Shown here: one piece after another, positions 47,606 to 56,114 of the stretch
How positions within the stretch are numbered: position 1 is the first letter of the stretch
How the letters are laid out: each line of letters opens with the position of its first letter
NCBI GenBank assembly: GCA_001543005.1
Contig: LFLB01000002.1
Coordinates: 123,281-187,280, forward strand
Direction: 5' to 3'
Length of the DNA: 64,000 bases
Origin: Candidatus Spongiihabitans thiooxidans
Lineage (GTDB): Bacteria; Pseudomonadota; Gammaproteobacteria; Arenicellales; Poriferihabitantaceae
Translations under genes and position numbers: made by a program
Notes under the pieces: generated by a model
The model's input: only the letters and a program-made list of their open reading frames with translations
Told to the model about the DNA's origin: nothing
Databases searched by the model: none

Positions 47606-50600
47606 TTATAGCTGCGTAGGCGACCATTCGCACCAGCCTTTTAACAAGGGGAAATACAGCCCAAGTTTGATTTCGTTTCTTTTTGTTTCATGTTGTTCAA
47701 GCATCCTGACGATGTTTGCATAGTGTTCGAGTTGCTGTTGGTAGCGGGTTTTTTCGCGCGCCATGAACGCCTGCACATCGCCGCCCTTGTGGCGGCTTGA
47801 CTTGAAATCCACGATCCAGCGAATGCCGTGTTGATCGACAAAACTGCGATCGATAACGATACTCGAAAATGCGTTATCGATAAATCCGGTTAGTGGCCAC
47901 TCGCGTTTAACCTGGTGATGGGCAGACGAAAAAATCCAGTCGGCTTTTAGGTCTGCTTTAAGATTCTCTATGGCATCACGCATATTTGTGGCGCCGATTT
48001 CCAGTTGTTCGCCGTAAAGACCATTATCCATCAACACGATTCGATTTTTAGACAACAACGTCTCGGTATCCTCGGACTTCCATTGCGGCCAATTGTCCTG
48101 ATCAATTTGCTGAAGCATTTTATGAATGGCAATACCGATAATACGCACAGTTTCGCCGGCCCATGAAAATTCGATTTGCTCCGATTCTTCGGATTTGGAA
48201 TCGATCTGTTCCTGGTTCAGCGACTGGTCGATCATAATCCCGGGCGGAGTATCAGGACGCTGCCATTTTAGCGGTAGACGTTTAAATTCAGTCAGTGGCA
48301 GAACACGCTCTTGCCGTGCGGCGCTGGAATCCTGGGAATCGGCGTCCACCAAACTTTGTGCGATCTCCTTCTGTAATGACGGCCATAGCAAATTAAGCAG
48401 GGCGCTCTTTGGCGGCGCCTTTGGTTGTCCCGCTGTATCCGGGTCGCCACTCATATGCAGGGTCATATACAAATGGAGTTTTTGACGCGCTCGAGTGCAA
48501 GCCACATAGAGTAAGCGGCGAAGTTCATTTTGTTGCCGGAGCTGCTCCAGGTCTCCAAGATATTTATAAAACTTGTCATCTTTAGCGTCGCTGTGAGGCA
48601 GCACCGCAATCAACAATTGATCGGGCAATCTGGTCCAACGCATCAATTCTCGTTCTGGAGTACGCGCAATGCGGTGAAGTTGGGGCAGCATGACCACATC
48701 GAATTCAAGTCCCTTGGACTTGTGAATGGTGAGAACCTGTACTTGTGACTTGTCGTCGGCCCGGGACCACAATCTGGCAACCGCATCGGACAATACGCCA
48801 ACGGTAATGATGTCATGGTCGTTTTCTAATTTGCCAAGCAACTCAAAATAACTTTCGCAGTCGGCAATGTCGGATTGATCGATACAGGTGGGTGCAGCCA
48901 AACTTAGCCAGGCGGCCTCCACATTCTGCCGCAGGCTTACCCGTCCCCGCTGTGCCAGGGGCGCCGCCAGTGCTTCAAGTAATCGTGCCAGCCGTTTAAA
49001 ACCGTCCCGACTCATGTCGGCCACAATTTTATCGTCGGTGCACAATTCCACGATGGTGCTGTTGTGATCATTCATGCACAGAACTGACATATCTTCCAGC
49101 GTCATGCCGCACCACGGTGCCCGCAATATAGACAGCCAGGCAATGCGGTCGCTGAGCTGAATCAATCCGCGGGTCAGCGCCATAAGATCCTGAATTGCCG
49201 GGCGTTGGATTAACGATTCCAGTTCTATCGCCTGAAACGAAATATCGTGTTCACGCAGGGACTGGGTGATGGCGACCAGATGGCGGCGGTTGCGGCCCAA
49301 AATGCCAATTTGTGCATCAGGTTTCTGCTCCAGTTCAAGTTTTACTTGCGCGCAAATATTTGCGGCTTCGCTTTCGCGGCTGCCCGTAACTTGAGGGTGA
49401 ATAGATACCGCGCCTTGACCATAATTATTTTCAGTACTCTCGTCCTCGTGCAAGGCAATGCTGCGGGAATAGCGGACCGCGCTGTTGATGATGTCATCCT
49501 GTGCCGGGAATATCCTGGAAAAAATGTGGTTGTACCAATCGACCAGTGCAGTGGTCGAGCGGAAATTAGTTTCCAGGATCAGTGTTTTCGGCTTGATTTC
49601 GCCGATACCCTTTTCCTGAATGCTCAGAAAAGTGGCGACTTCGGCTTCGCGGAATCGGTAAATTGATTGCATTGGGTCGCCCACAAAGAACAGGGTTCGC
49701 CCATCGCCATGCTGCCACCCGCTGGTGAGTTTTGTAAGCAACTCGAGTTGCGCCCGGGAAGTATCCTGGACTTCGTCCATTAACAAGTGCTTGAGCTGGT
49801 AATCGAAGAAAAGCGCAAGGTCGCTGGGAGAATCGGCGTCGCCCAGCGCCATTTCAGCTCGTTGGGTAATTTCGATGTAATCCGCCTGATTGTTTTCCTT
49901 ATACAGCAAGCGCAGCTCTGCGGCCGCTACGGGCAATAACGCCAATAAAGACTGCAATGCCGCCCATTGTTCATCGGTGAATGTGTCGTCCGGCAGCAGC
50001 GGAATTCTGGTTAGTGCCTGAACCGCGCCGCCACCATTAAGCGTATCGCGCGCCATGGTTTCCAGCACCGACTTCATGCGTAGTTTTTCCGGTTTGTGGT
50101 TGGGCGGAAAACCAAGCCGCGCATCAACCGTTTTGCGGACTTCGAGTTGATTGGTCAAAACCAGCGATGCGATGCCGCGCCAATACTTAAGACTTTCGGT
50201 CACGGGATCCGGGAAACCATCCATTTCCAAGCAGCAAATCAAATCAGCATTGGGGTTTCTCGCGTAGGGGTTGGCGGCGGCGAATTTCGCCAGTGCGGCA
50301 ATTTCGGTTTTGAGATCATCGGGTATGCTCCGGGTTGCGGCGGCAAGTTGTTGCTCGATAACCTGTCGCCACATCATTTCATATTGTGCCCGAGTGGTGG
50401 TTTTCAGCCCGCGCATCCATCGATCACGTTTTTTCAACATCATCGCCAAAAGCGATTGCGCTTTGTCGAAGCGCGCGTCCAGCAGTTTGATGAGGTTCGC
50501 GCAATGGGTCGACCAGTCGTCATGCTCTTCAATATGATCCAGGGTGCGTTTTGCAGCTTGCAGGTATGCCAGTTCCGTATTTTGATCTTCCAGCACGTTG

Positions 50601-51046
50601 GGTGCGGCACCAAACCTGGCAGACCAGGGCATCCGTCCCACCAATTCATAACAAAATGCGTCGATGGTTTGAATTCTCAGGCGCCGAGGATTGTCGAGAA
50701 TATTCCAGCCCAGGCGTTGGTCATTCGCCAACGCGAGTTTTGCCAGTTTCTTCTCAAGTTCATGGTCATCATCCTTTGGCTTTTCATTTTTTGGCGCATC
50801 AGCCTCTTTTACATTGGCTAATGCAGACAAAATTCTGTGGCGCATTTCCGCAGTCGCTTTTCGGGTAAAAGTAATGGCAAGAATTTCTTCGGGTTCAGCA
50901 ACCCGTGCAAGCAAGGCTAAATATCGCTTGACCAACAAACCGGTTTTACCCGAACCCGCTGGAGCCTGAACGATGAAAGAGCGGGTCGGGTGCAACGCCT
51001 CAAGGCGTTGCTGATGGTCCGCGCACCTGGTCATCTTTTGGGTCAT
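47606..51046 (-). CDS. AddA/RecB-like UvrD-family helicase-nuclease
   Basis: The 1146-residue UvrD-type helicase has FIVQAPAGSGKTGLLVKRYL (Walker A), ILAITFTRKATAEMRHRIL, LLMDEVQDTSRAQLELL (Walker B), LFFVGDPMQSIYRFREAEV, VQVLTIHKSKGLEFDVVMLP and RRLLYVACTRARQKLHLY. The C-terminus carries a PD-(D/E)xK nuclease signature, GIRWIVDFKSSRHKGG. With the overlapping next gene it forms an AddAB-like double-strand end-processing complex for recombination repair. Confidence 0.93.
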   Translation of the reverse strand: MTQKMTRCADHQQRLEALHPTRSFIVQAPAGSGKTGLLVKRYLALLARVAEPEEILAITFTRKATAEMRHRILSALANVKEADAPKNEKPKDDDHELEKKLAKLALANDQRLGWNILDNPRRLRIQTIDAFCYELVGRMPWSARFGAAPNVLEDQNTELAYLQAAKRTLDHIEEHDDWSTHCANLIKLLDARFDKAQSLLAMMLKKRDRWMRGLKTTTRAQYEMMWRQVIEQQLAAATRSIPDDLKTEIAALAKFAAANPYARNPNADLICCLEMDGFPDPVTESLKYWRGIASLVLTNQLEVRKTVDARLGFPPNHKPEKLRMKSVLETMARDTLNGGGAVQALTRIPLLPDDTFTDEQWAALQSLLALLPVAAAELRLLYKENNQADYIEITQRAEMALGDADSPSDLALFFDYQLKHLLMDEVQDTSRAQLELLTKLTSGWQHGDGRTLFFVGDPMQSIYRFREAEVATFLSIQEKGIGEIKPKTLILETNFRSTTALVDWYNHIFSRIFPAQDDIINSAVRYSRSIALHEDESTENNYGQGAVSIHPQVTGSRESEAANICAQVKLELEQKPDAQIGILGRNRRHLVAITQSLREHDISFQAIELESLIQRPAIQDLMALTRGLIQLSDRIAWLSILRAPWCGMTLEDMSVLCMNDHNSTIVELCTDDKIVADMSRDGFKRLARLLEALAAPLAQRGRVSLRQNVEAAWLSLAAPTCIDQSDIADCESYFELLGKLENDHDIITVGVLSDAVARLWSRADDKSQVQVLTIHKSKGLEFDVVMLPQLHRIARTPERELMRWTRLPDQLLIAVLPHSDAKDDKFYKYLGDLEQLRQQNELRRLLYVACTRARQKLHLYMTLHMSGDPDTAGQPKAPPKSALLNLLWPSLQKEIAQSLVDADSQDSSAARQERVLPLTEFKRLPLKWQRPDTPPGIMIDQSLNQEQIDSKSEESEQIEFSWAGETVRIIGIAIHKMLQQIDQDNWPQWKSEDTETLLSKNRIVLMDNGLYGEQLEIGATNMRDAIENLKADLKADWIFSSAHHQVKREWPLTGFIDNAFSSIVIDRSFVDQHGIRWIVDFKSSRHKGGDVQAFMAREKTRYQQQLEHYANIVRMLEQHETKRNEIKLGLYFPLLKGWCEWSPTQL

Positions 51047-54015
51047 TCTTCGGGGCCATCGCTGGAGGTCACATCATGCTCATCGTTTTTGCCGGCTTCA
51101 AAAATTCGGCATAACCCCTGCAAGTCACAATAGGTGCAAGTTGTATTGTCCAGAGGGTTTACTTCGGCATGACCGTCGTAATACTGATCGGCCAGTTTGA
51201 CTAATTGCTCATTCCAGTATTCGATAAGGGCTGGCCAGTTTTTTAATTCTTCATCCACTCTGGCATCGCTTAATTTTGAAACCTTGTTGGAAGCGTGCTT
51301 TGCAGTTTGAAATGGCTGGTCATCGCTAATGCCAACATAAGCGTTCTGGCCTGCACGAATCTGTCCGAATGCCAGCGTTGAGAGAGGGTGCTCCTGATTG
51401 TTATTTTTGTGGTCGTTTGTGTCGAAGTGTTGTGCCAGCGCATATAGCGGTAGCTGGGGTTCTTTGGGGCGCTCGCCAAACCACCCCTTAATCGAACCCG
51501 CCATACCGGTCTTGTAGTCGATTAACATCAGCGTATCGTCGGCCAGCTCATCCATGCGATCAATTTTGAAGTTCAATGTTAACTTGCCCAAGGTCAGTTG
51601 CTGCTGCTTTTCAAGTTCGACTACGCGAAATTCCTGCTCTCTGTTTTTTTCCACTGCAAACCATTGCAACAACAACTGACTGAGCCATTGAGCTTGCGCC
51701 TGAAAGAATCCTTTGCCACTGCCACTTTTGTGAAAAAACCGTTTGCTACATGTGGCGATATTGTCGTCAATGATTTGTTTGAGCGCATGATCGGGCATGG
51801 ATGCAAGTTTTTCCGAGGATTGCAGTGCTCGCCAAGCCCCCTCCAAAATGCGATGAATCAAGGTTCCACGGTCCAATGCAGACAGTCCAGGCTCTCGAGC
51901 ATCGGCATCGCATGCGCCTAGTCGGTGTCTGGCGTAGGCACGAAACGGGCATGCTGCCTGGTCCTGGATAACCGAGGTGCCGCCCCGAGTAGAGGGGTCG
52001 GATTTGCCAAGTCCCTGGGTACCTGTGAATGTTTCGAGTTGTGGTCTGTGTTTTTGAAAGTATTCGATCAGGGTGGGTTGGGGCGGTTTTGCTGTGGCCA
52101 GACTTGTTTCGACCGGGGCGTCAAAAAATGCGCTGGGTAGCAACTCAACATCCTGATCAAAACAGTAACGACTGAACACAATTTCGTCACATTGGTTGAG
52201 CAATCGGTTTTGTTGGGCGCGGGCATGGTCGGCGTTTAGCAATACTGATGCACGGTGATAGTTTGCTTGTCGTTGCAGCGAATGGGGAATAAACGGACTT
52301 TCCTGCACAGCCGGCGGCCAGTCTCTTTCAGTTAAACCGCCAAACCAGATTGCGTCAAATTCAATTCCAGCAGTTTCCATGATGCCGAGCACATCGACCT
52401 TGACCCGGGGCGATTCTGGCTCGAACGGCTTTTCATTTAAGCGTTGGGTCAAAGCCGAAAGTGCGGTTGATACTGCGACCGGGTTAGCGACCAAATCCAA
52501 TGACCCTAAAGTAGAGAGCTCACGTTTGAACGCCTCAACAGTCTGGTATTGCTCGCTGTTTAATACACGCTCCCCGGGCCATCCAAAATTTTCCAGCCAG
52601 GTTAAAAAAAATTCAGACCAATAAGAAAACGAATGCTTTTTTTTGATTGAGCTTGTCAGAGCTGTGCTGGAAATGATTTTTTCGAAAAAAATCGGCACTG
52701 GAGGAGTGGACTTCCGTTGTTTTAGTATTTTCAGAAAGCCGGAAAACTTTAATTCATAGGGCAAATATCGACGGCACCAAAACTCGAATTTATTTCTGGC
52801 ATGACATTCGCTATCGGCACCACCTATAAACGGGGTAAGGATAACTTTGCTGATTGTTGAATTGGTCAGACCTGCTGTTGAAGTCAGCGACAACAGCAAT
52901 AAAGCAGCATCGACCACAGGCGAATCGTTTAGTTTTACGCCCAATGAAATATGGAATGGTTTTGCGCGGTTGCTGCCGCTATCGATCACATGGCACGGGC
53001 TGAGTATTTGGCTCAACGCGTAATCGATTGCGCCGCGTGATTTATTCAGATTCGGCGCAACCACGGCAAGCCTTTGATTTGGACGATGATCTATTTTGTC
53101 CTTAATCCAGTGCGCGGCAGCCAACCATTGCTCAGATTCGCTCTCATATTGACGAAACTGACAATGGAGTCTTGAACCACTATCCGCAACCTGATGAATA
53201 GATAAACGGATATTATTTTGCCGTAAGATGGCTATAAGACGTTTTTGCTGGGCGTTAAAACTATCAAACCCCATCCAAATCAGGGGCGCAAAGTCTATCA
53301 GTTTGCCGACATTAACCCGTTCAATTATCACATCAATCAACTGATAAGCGTCCATCCAGTTATTTTTCTGGCACTGGTGTATAAATAAATTAGCCCATCT
53401 GGCAAAGCTACGATGATCGGCCAGGAACGATTTTCCACAGTCGTCTATGGCGATATCCCATTGCCGTGAAATTCGCCAGGCATCCATGGCGGTTTTAACC
53501 GTTGCGGCAATATTCCATAAGGGTTGGAAGTTCTGCTGATTGGTATTAATGTCCTCGGAGATGATTTTCGTCCACACGGCTTTGCTTTGCAAAGCATTGA
53601 GCACAATACGGTCGGCCTGATGGTCGGTATGCGTTGCGCCTGATGGATTGAACCCGGCACGCCTCTCGATTTCTGTTCCAGATTCAGCACTACCTCCCCC
53701 ATCCATGGAGTCGTCCCGAATAAATTGCCACAGACGAAAAACCCAGGCTTCAAAAGGCAGGATGTCTGCTGTATCCCAGGCTTGTTTACCTTGGGCCAGT
53801 TGATGTTGGTTAAATTGCTGGAGGACTTCTCGAGCGAGACGTTTATTGGCAGTAACTAGCGTGCTACCATCGCATAATTGTTGCGCAACTTCGGCTTTGG
53901 CATCCTGCGTCGCTCTCGACTTCTGTTCCAGACTCAGTTCTACCTCCCCCATCCCTGGGGTCGTACCTCCCCCGTCCCTGGGGTCGTCATCGGCAAGGAT
54001 TTTAGAGCGACTCAA
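51043..54015 (-). CDS. AddB-like PD-(D/E)xK nuclease (probable DNA repair protein)
   Basis: A 990-residue partner of the AddA-like helicase. VTANKRLAREVLQQFNQH opens the protein; no Walker A is visible, as in AddB-like proteins. DAIWFGGLTERDWPP and LFNQCDEIVFSRY-type segments lie in the centre. The nuclease part has QAACPFRAYARHRL with one Cys, LMLIDYKTGM with the D-x-K core and CTYCDLQGLC with three further Cys: four Cys as in Fe-S nucleases. Two copies of a DNA repeat lie inside the first 130 residues and are read in different frames, so the N-terminus has grown by insertion. It overlaps the helicase gene by 4 bp. Confidence 0.88.
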   Translation of the reverse strand: MSRSKILADDDPRDGGGTTPGMGEVELSLEQKSRATQDAKAEVAQQLCDGSTLVTANKRLAREVLQQFNQHQLAQGKQAWDTADILPFEAWVFRLWQFIRDDSMDGGGSAESGTEIERRAGFNPSGATHTDHQADRIVLNALQSKAVWTKIISEDINTNQQNFQPLWNIAATVKTAMDAWRISRQWDIAIDDCGKSFLADHRSFARWANLFIHQCQKNNWMDAYQLIDVIIERVNVGKLIDFAPLIWMGFDSFNAQQKRLIAILRQNNIRLSIHQVADSGSRLHCQFRQYESESEQWLAAAHWIKDKIDHRPNQRLAVVAPNLNKSRGAIDYALSQILSPCHVIDSGSNRAKPFHISLGVKLNDSPVVDAALLLLSLTSTAGLTNSTISKVILTPFIGGADSECHARNKFEFWCRRYLPYELKFSGFLKILKQRKSTPPVPIFFEKIISSTALTSSIKKKHSFSYWSEFFLTWLENFGWPGERVLNSEQYQTVEAFKRELSTLGSLDLVANPVAVSTALSALTQRLNEKPFEPESPRVKVDVLGIMETAGIEFDAIWFGGLTERDWPPAVQESPFIPHSLQRQANYHRASVLLNADHARAQQNRLLNQCDEIVFSRYCFDQDVELLPSAFFDAPVETSLATAKPPQPTLIEYFQKHRPQLETFTGTQGLGKSDPSTRGGTSVIQDQAACPFRAYARHRLGACDADAREPGLSALDRGTLIHRILEGAWRALQSSEKLASMPDHALKQIIDDNIATCSKRFFHKSGSGKGFFQAQAQWLSQLLLQWFAVEKNREQEFRVVELEKQQQLTLGKLTLNFKIDRMDELADDTLMLIDYKTGMAGSIKGWFGERPKEPQLPLYALAQHFDTNDHKNNNQEHPLSTLAFGQIRAGQNAYVGISDDQPFQTAKHASNKVSKLSDARVDEELKNWPALIEYWNEQLVKLADQYYDGHAEVNPLDNTTCTYCDLQGLCRIFEAGKNDEHDVTSSDGPEE
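53663..53714. repeat. Repeat copy B inside the AddB-like gene
   Basis: About 52 bp that align with copy A exactly 250 bp upstream on the coding strand (53913-53964), with about seven changes, mostly transitions. On the coding strand it is read as MDGGGSAESGTEIERRAGF, a frame different from that of copy A. Confidence 0.7.
53913..53989. repeat. Repeat copy A inside the AddB-like gene
   Basis: The longer copy, with its core (ACCTCCCCC-TCCCTGGGGTCGT) present twice in tandem at 53942-53963 and 53965-53986. On the coding strand it is read as PGMGEVELSLEQKSRA. A partial third copy, CATCCCTGGGGTCACC, lies near 54052 at the end of phhB. Together these suggest a small mobile or expanding repeat. Confidence 0.7.
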
Positions 54016-54029
54016 CAGCAGAATAGAAA

Positions 54030-54365
54030 TTAATTGAGTGGCGCGGCTTTGGCATCCCTGGGGTCACCTGAAAACTGCTCCATCATTTGGGCAAGCTCGA
54101 AATCCAGCGTGGTAATGCCGCCACTCTCGTGGGTAGTGAGGTTGATCTCCACTGTTTTATAGACGTTGCTCCATTGCGGGTGGTGATTCATCTTCTCCGC
54201 TGCTATCGCACCTTGGGTCATAAACCCGAAAGCCTGAATAAAATTCTTGAACACAAATATCTTGTGAAGTTTCTGATCGACAACCTCCCATGGATTTTTC
54301 AAAGCCGAATTGAGCCGATTCAATCGAGTGCTGAGTTCTGTAGAATCTAAAAGTATTTGTTTCAT
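54030..54365 (-). CDS. phhB: Pterin-4-alpha-carbinolamine dehydratase
   Basis: Recycles 4a-hydroxytetrahydropterin. The 111-residue product has FKNFIQAFGFMTQGAIAAEK followed by MNHHPQWSNVYKTVEINLTT and GGITTLDFELAQMM, the complete family signature with the two catalytic His. ATG 54365 gives the usual start. The last residues (GDPRDAKAAPLN) are read from a partial copy of the repeat in the AddB-like gene, so the C-terminus was extended. Confidence 0.94.
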   Translation of the reverse strand: MKQILLDSTELSTRLNRLNSALKNPWEVVDQKLHKIFVFKNFIQAFGFMTQGAIAAEKMNHHPQWSNVYKTVEINLTTHESGGITTLDFELAQMMEQFSGDPRDAKAAPLN

Positions 54366-54648
54366 TTCAATGTCTCTCAATAGTTATTCATGCCATAGTT
54401 GTTCAAACTAGCGGTGTCATACTGGCATCGGCCCACACCTCTTTTTCCACCCGCTTGCTGGCAGTTGCAAAGCCTATTCCGCCTGTGCGCCAGTAACCAC
54501 TGCAACCTTATTTCTTATGTTCATTGATTGTGCGACGGAATTGATGACAGTCGTGACTGATGACATTCGGGACGATGGCAATTAGAACATATAAGCGTCA
54601 GTCAGAGGTGCCGGGAATAATATTTTTGCCACCAAAATTTTAGTGTTC

Positions 54649-54657
54649 TGGTATAAT
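54649..54657 (+). promoter_or_regulatory. Extended -10 promoter upstream of the cassette genes
   Basis: TGGTATAAT, a perfect TATAAT preceded by TG at the extended -10 position; a -35 box at the right distance is weak (TTGCCA with a 20 bp spacer). It would transcribe through the attC site into the small genes at 54858 and perhaps on to petABC. Confidence 0.45.
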
Positions 54658-54774
54658 ACTCTGTTTTTTAAGTCCTGAAATTAGTCTGAGTCCGAATAAA
54701 TTATGTTAATTGACTCTGCAAATATATGTACAAATATATGTTCTGGGCAATTCCAATCATTTTCCCAGTTAAAA

Positions 54775-54836
54775 TCCTAACAAATCATTCCAGCGGACAG
54801 GCAAAAGCAGCCCGCCTCTGAATTCAAGCGTTAGGC
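54775..54836 (+). other. Integron attC recombination site
   Basis: Left core TCCTAAC (54775-54781) and right core GTTAGGC (54830-54836) bracket an imperfect palindrome: AAATCATTCCAGCGGAC pairs with GCCTCTGAATTC with a bulge, in the manner of attC hairpins. The right core is a perfect GTTRRRY with the cut point G/TTAGGC. 62 bp is a normal attC length. The orientation says that a cassette starts right after it, as the gene at 54858 does. No integrase gene is in the window. Confidence 0.8.
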
Positions 54837-54857
54837 GTTAATCTTATCGGAGAAAAA

Positions 54858-55169
54858 ATGAAAACATTCATAAAACTTGCATTTTTTGTTTTATCATCAT
54901 CATTAACTACATTTGTCATGGCGGCCCCGTATTGTGCTGTTTTTTCTTGGGGAAAACAGTGTTATTACTATAATTATAATTCTTGCCGTCAAGCAGCGGG
55001 AACACAAGGAGCCTGTATTATCAACCAAGAGGAAATAAAGCAACCTTCAGGTAGCGCCCCTTTTTGTGTTGTTGCTTCATATGGAACGCAATGCTGGTAT
55101 TATGATGCTCAATCATGTCGTACAGCAGCTGCATCCGCAAATGCTGTATGTGCAATAAATTCAAAATAG
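54858..55169 (+). CDS. Small secreted Cys-rich protein with two tandem repeats (cassette gene)
   Basis: A 103-residue protein. A signal peptide (LAFFVLSSSLTTFVMA) is cut before APYCAVFSWGKQCYYYNYNS. The mature chain is two copies of a P-[YF]-C-x-V-x-S-x-G-x-Q-C-x-Y-Y-x(4)-S-C-R-x-A-A module, each about 35 residues with four Cys, joined by a short linker; the single-copy form resembles DUF3551-type periplasmic proteins. The gene starts 22 bp after the attC right core, with GGAGAAAAA as ribosome-binding site, as in integron cassettes. Disulfide-bonded periplasmic product; function unknown. Confidence 0.8.
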   Translation: MKTFIKLAFFVLSSSLTTFVMAAPYCAVFSWGKQCYYYNYNSCRQAAGTQGACIINQEEIKQPSGSAPFCVVASYGTQCWYYDAQSCRTAAASANAVCAINSK

Positions 55170-55198
55170 ATGATTTGATAAAAATTATAGGAAAAAGT

Positions 55199-55492
55199 AT
55201 GCATCACAGTTGGAAAGAAGAACATGATATTTTGGCATTCTATTTATATCTTTATGGAGAAGATAACCAAATATCACTAAATTCCGTATCAAGATATATC
55301 GGTTTTAATGATACTGGTTCTTTAAAAATGCGTATTAAAAATTTTCAGGCAGTAGACGGTCAAGAAAATGGTTTGGAACATTATGCTAAATTGACAAAAC
55401 AAGTTTATGATAATTATAAAAATAAAGACCCAGTAATTCATAGAAAAAAATGTTTAGAAATTATGAAAATGTCTAACAATTCATTTTTGTAG
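55199..55492 (+). CDS. Small protein of unknown function with a basic N-terminal fold (cassette region)
   Basis: A 97-residue product from ATG 55199, which has AGGAAA 5-10 bases upstream; a longer frame from 55115 overlaps the preceding gene and is rejected. MHHSWKEEHDILAFYLYLYG, ISLNSVSRYIGFNDTGSLKM and RIKNFQAVDGQENGLEHYAK suggest a helical DNA-binding unit like those fused to HNH or other nucleases, but no nuclease part follows. It lies between the attC cassette gene and petA and ends in an attC-like pair of core sites. Confidence 0.65.
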   Translation: MHHSWKEEHDILAFYLYLYGEDNQISLNSVSRYIGFNDTGSLKMRIKNFQAVDGQENGLEHYAKLTKQVYDNYKNKDPVIHRKKCLEIMKMSNNSFL

Positions 55493-55500
55493 AGGTTAGA
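55472..55500 (+). other. Degenerate or truncated attC-like pair at the petA border
   Basis: TCTAAC (55472-55477) followed by AATTCATT, and GTTAGA (55495-55500); the core boxes are exact complements, but only 29 bp lie between outer ends, shorter than known attC sites. It could be the deleted remainder of a second attC at the end of the cassette. Weak. Confidence 0.35.
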
Positions 55501-55502
55501 AC

Positions 55503-56114
55503 ATGACTGACAGGCACATGGATTACAAGCAGGTGGATCACAAGCGTCGTCGCTTGTTGACCATAGCGACGTCTGGCGTTGGTTTGGCAGGGGTTGTCGG
55601 TCTGGCGATTCCGTTTGCCGGCAGTATGAGCCCCAGCGAAAAAGCAAAAGCAGCCGGGGCCCCGGTAGAAGTTGATATCAGCAAACTTGAGTCTGGGCAG
55701 CAGCTTATCGTTAAATGGCGTGGTAAGCCGGTATGGGTGATTCGCCGTTCACGGGAGTCGCTGGAAATGCTCGCCGACTTGAATGACAGGCTGCTTGACC
55801 CTAGTTCAAAAAACAGTCAGCAACCAGACTATGCTCAAAACATCTACCGCTCAATCAAGCAAGAGGTGTTGGTTTTGGTTGGCATCTGCACCCATCTTGG
55901 CTGTTCACCGAAATACCAACCCGAAATTGGCATTGTGCCGTTTGATGATGACTGGAAGGGCGGTTTCTTGTGTGCATGTCATGGATCAAAATTCGACCTG
56001 GCCGGTCGTGTATACAGCGGCGTTCCGGCCCCCTCCAATCTAGTGGTTCCGCCACATCAATATTTGTCAGACAACGTCTTGTTAATCGGTGACGATGAAA
56101 AGGTGTCCTCATGA
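55503..56114 (+). CDS. petA: Ubiquinol-cytochrome c reductase iron-sulfur (Rieske) subunit
   Basis: Rieske protein of the cytochrome bc1 complex, 203 residues. The Tat-like anchor DHKRRRLLTIATSGVGLAG is followed by a membrane helix. The cluster ligands are in GICTHLGCSP and FLCACHGSKFD (two Cys, two His, plus the disulfide Cys). It overlaps petB by 4 bp (ATGA). The upstream neighbour is the integron-like cassette rather than the usual rplM-rpsI. Confidence 0.97.
   Translation: MTDRHMDYKQVDHKRRRLLTIATSGVGLAGVVGLAIPFAGSMSPSEKAKAAGAPVEVDISKLESGQQLIVKWRGKPVWVIRRSRESLEMLADLNDRLLDPSSKNSQQPDYAQNIYRSIKQEVLVLVGICTHLGCSPKYQPEIGIVPFDDDWKGGFLCACHGSKFDLAGRVYSGVPAPSNLVVPPHQYLSDNVLLIGDDEKVSS

Larger units (their letters stand above)
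54366..54857. other. Intergenic region holding promoter and attC site
   Basis: 492 bp without a gene. It holds an extended -10 promoter (54649-54657) and, at its right end, an integron-type attC site (54775-54836) after which the next open frame begins 22 bp later. The left half has low complexity and no recognisable feature. Confidence 0.5.

Noticed and set aside
50096..50821. 241-residue open frame opposite the AddA-like gene
   Set aside because: Antisense shadow of a strongly supported helicase gene.
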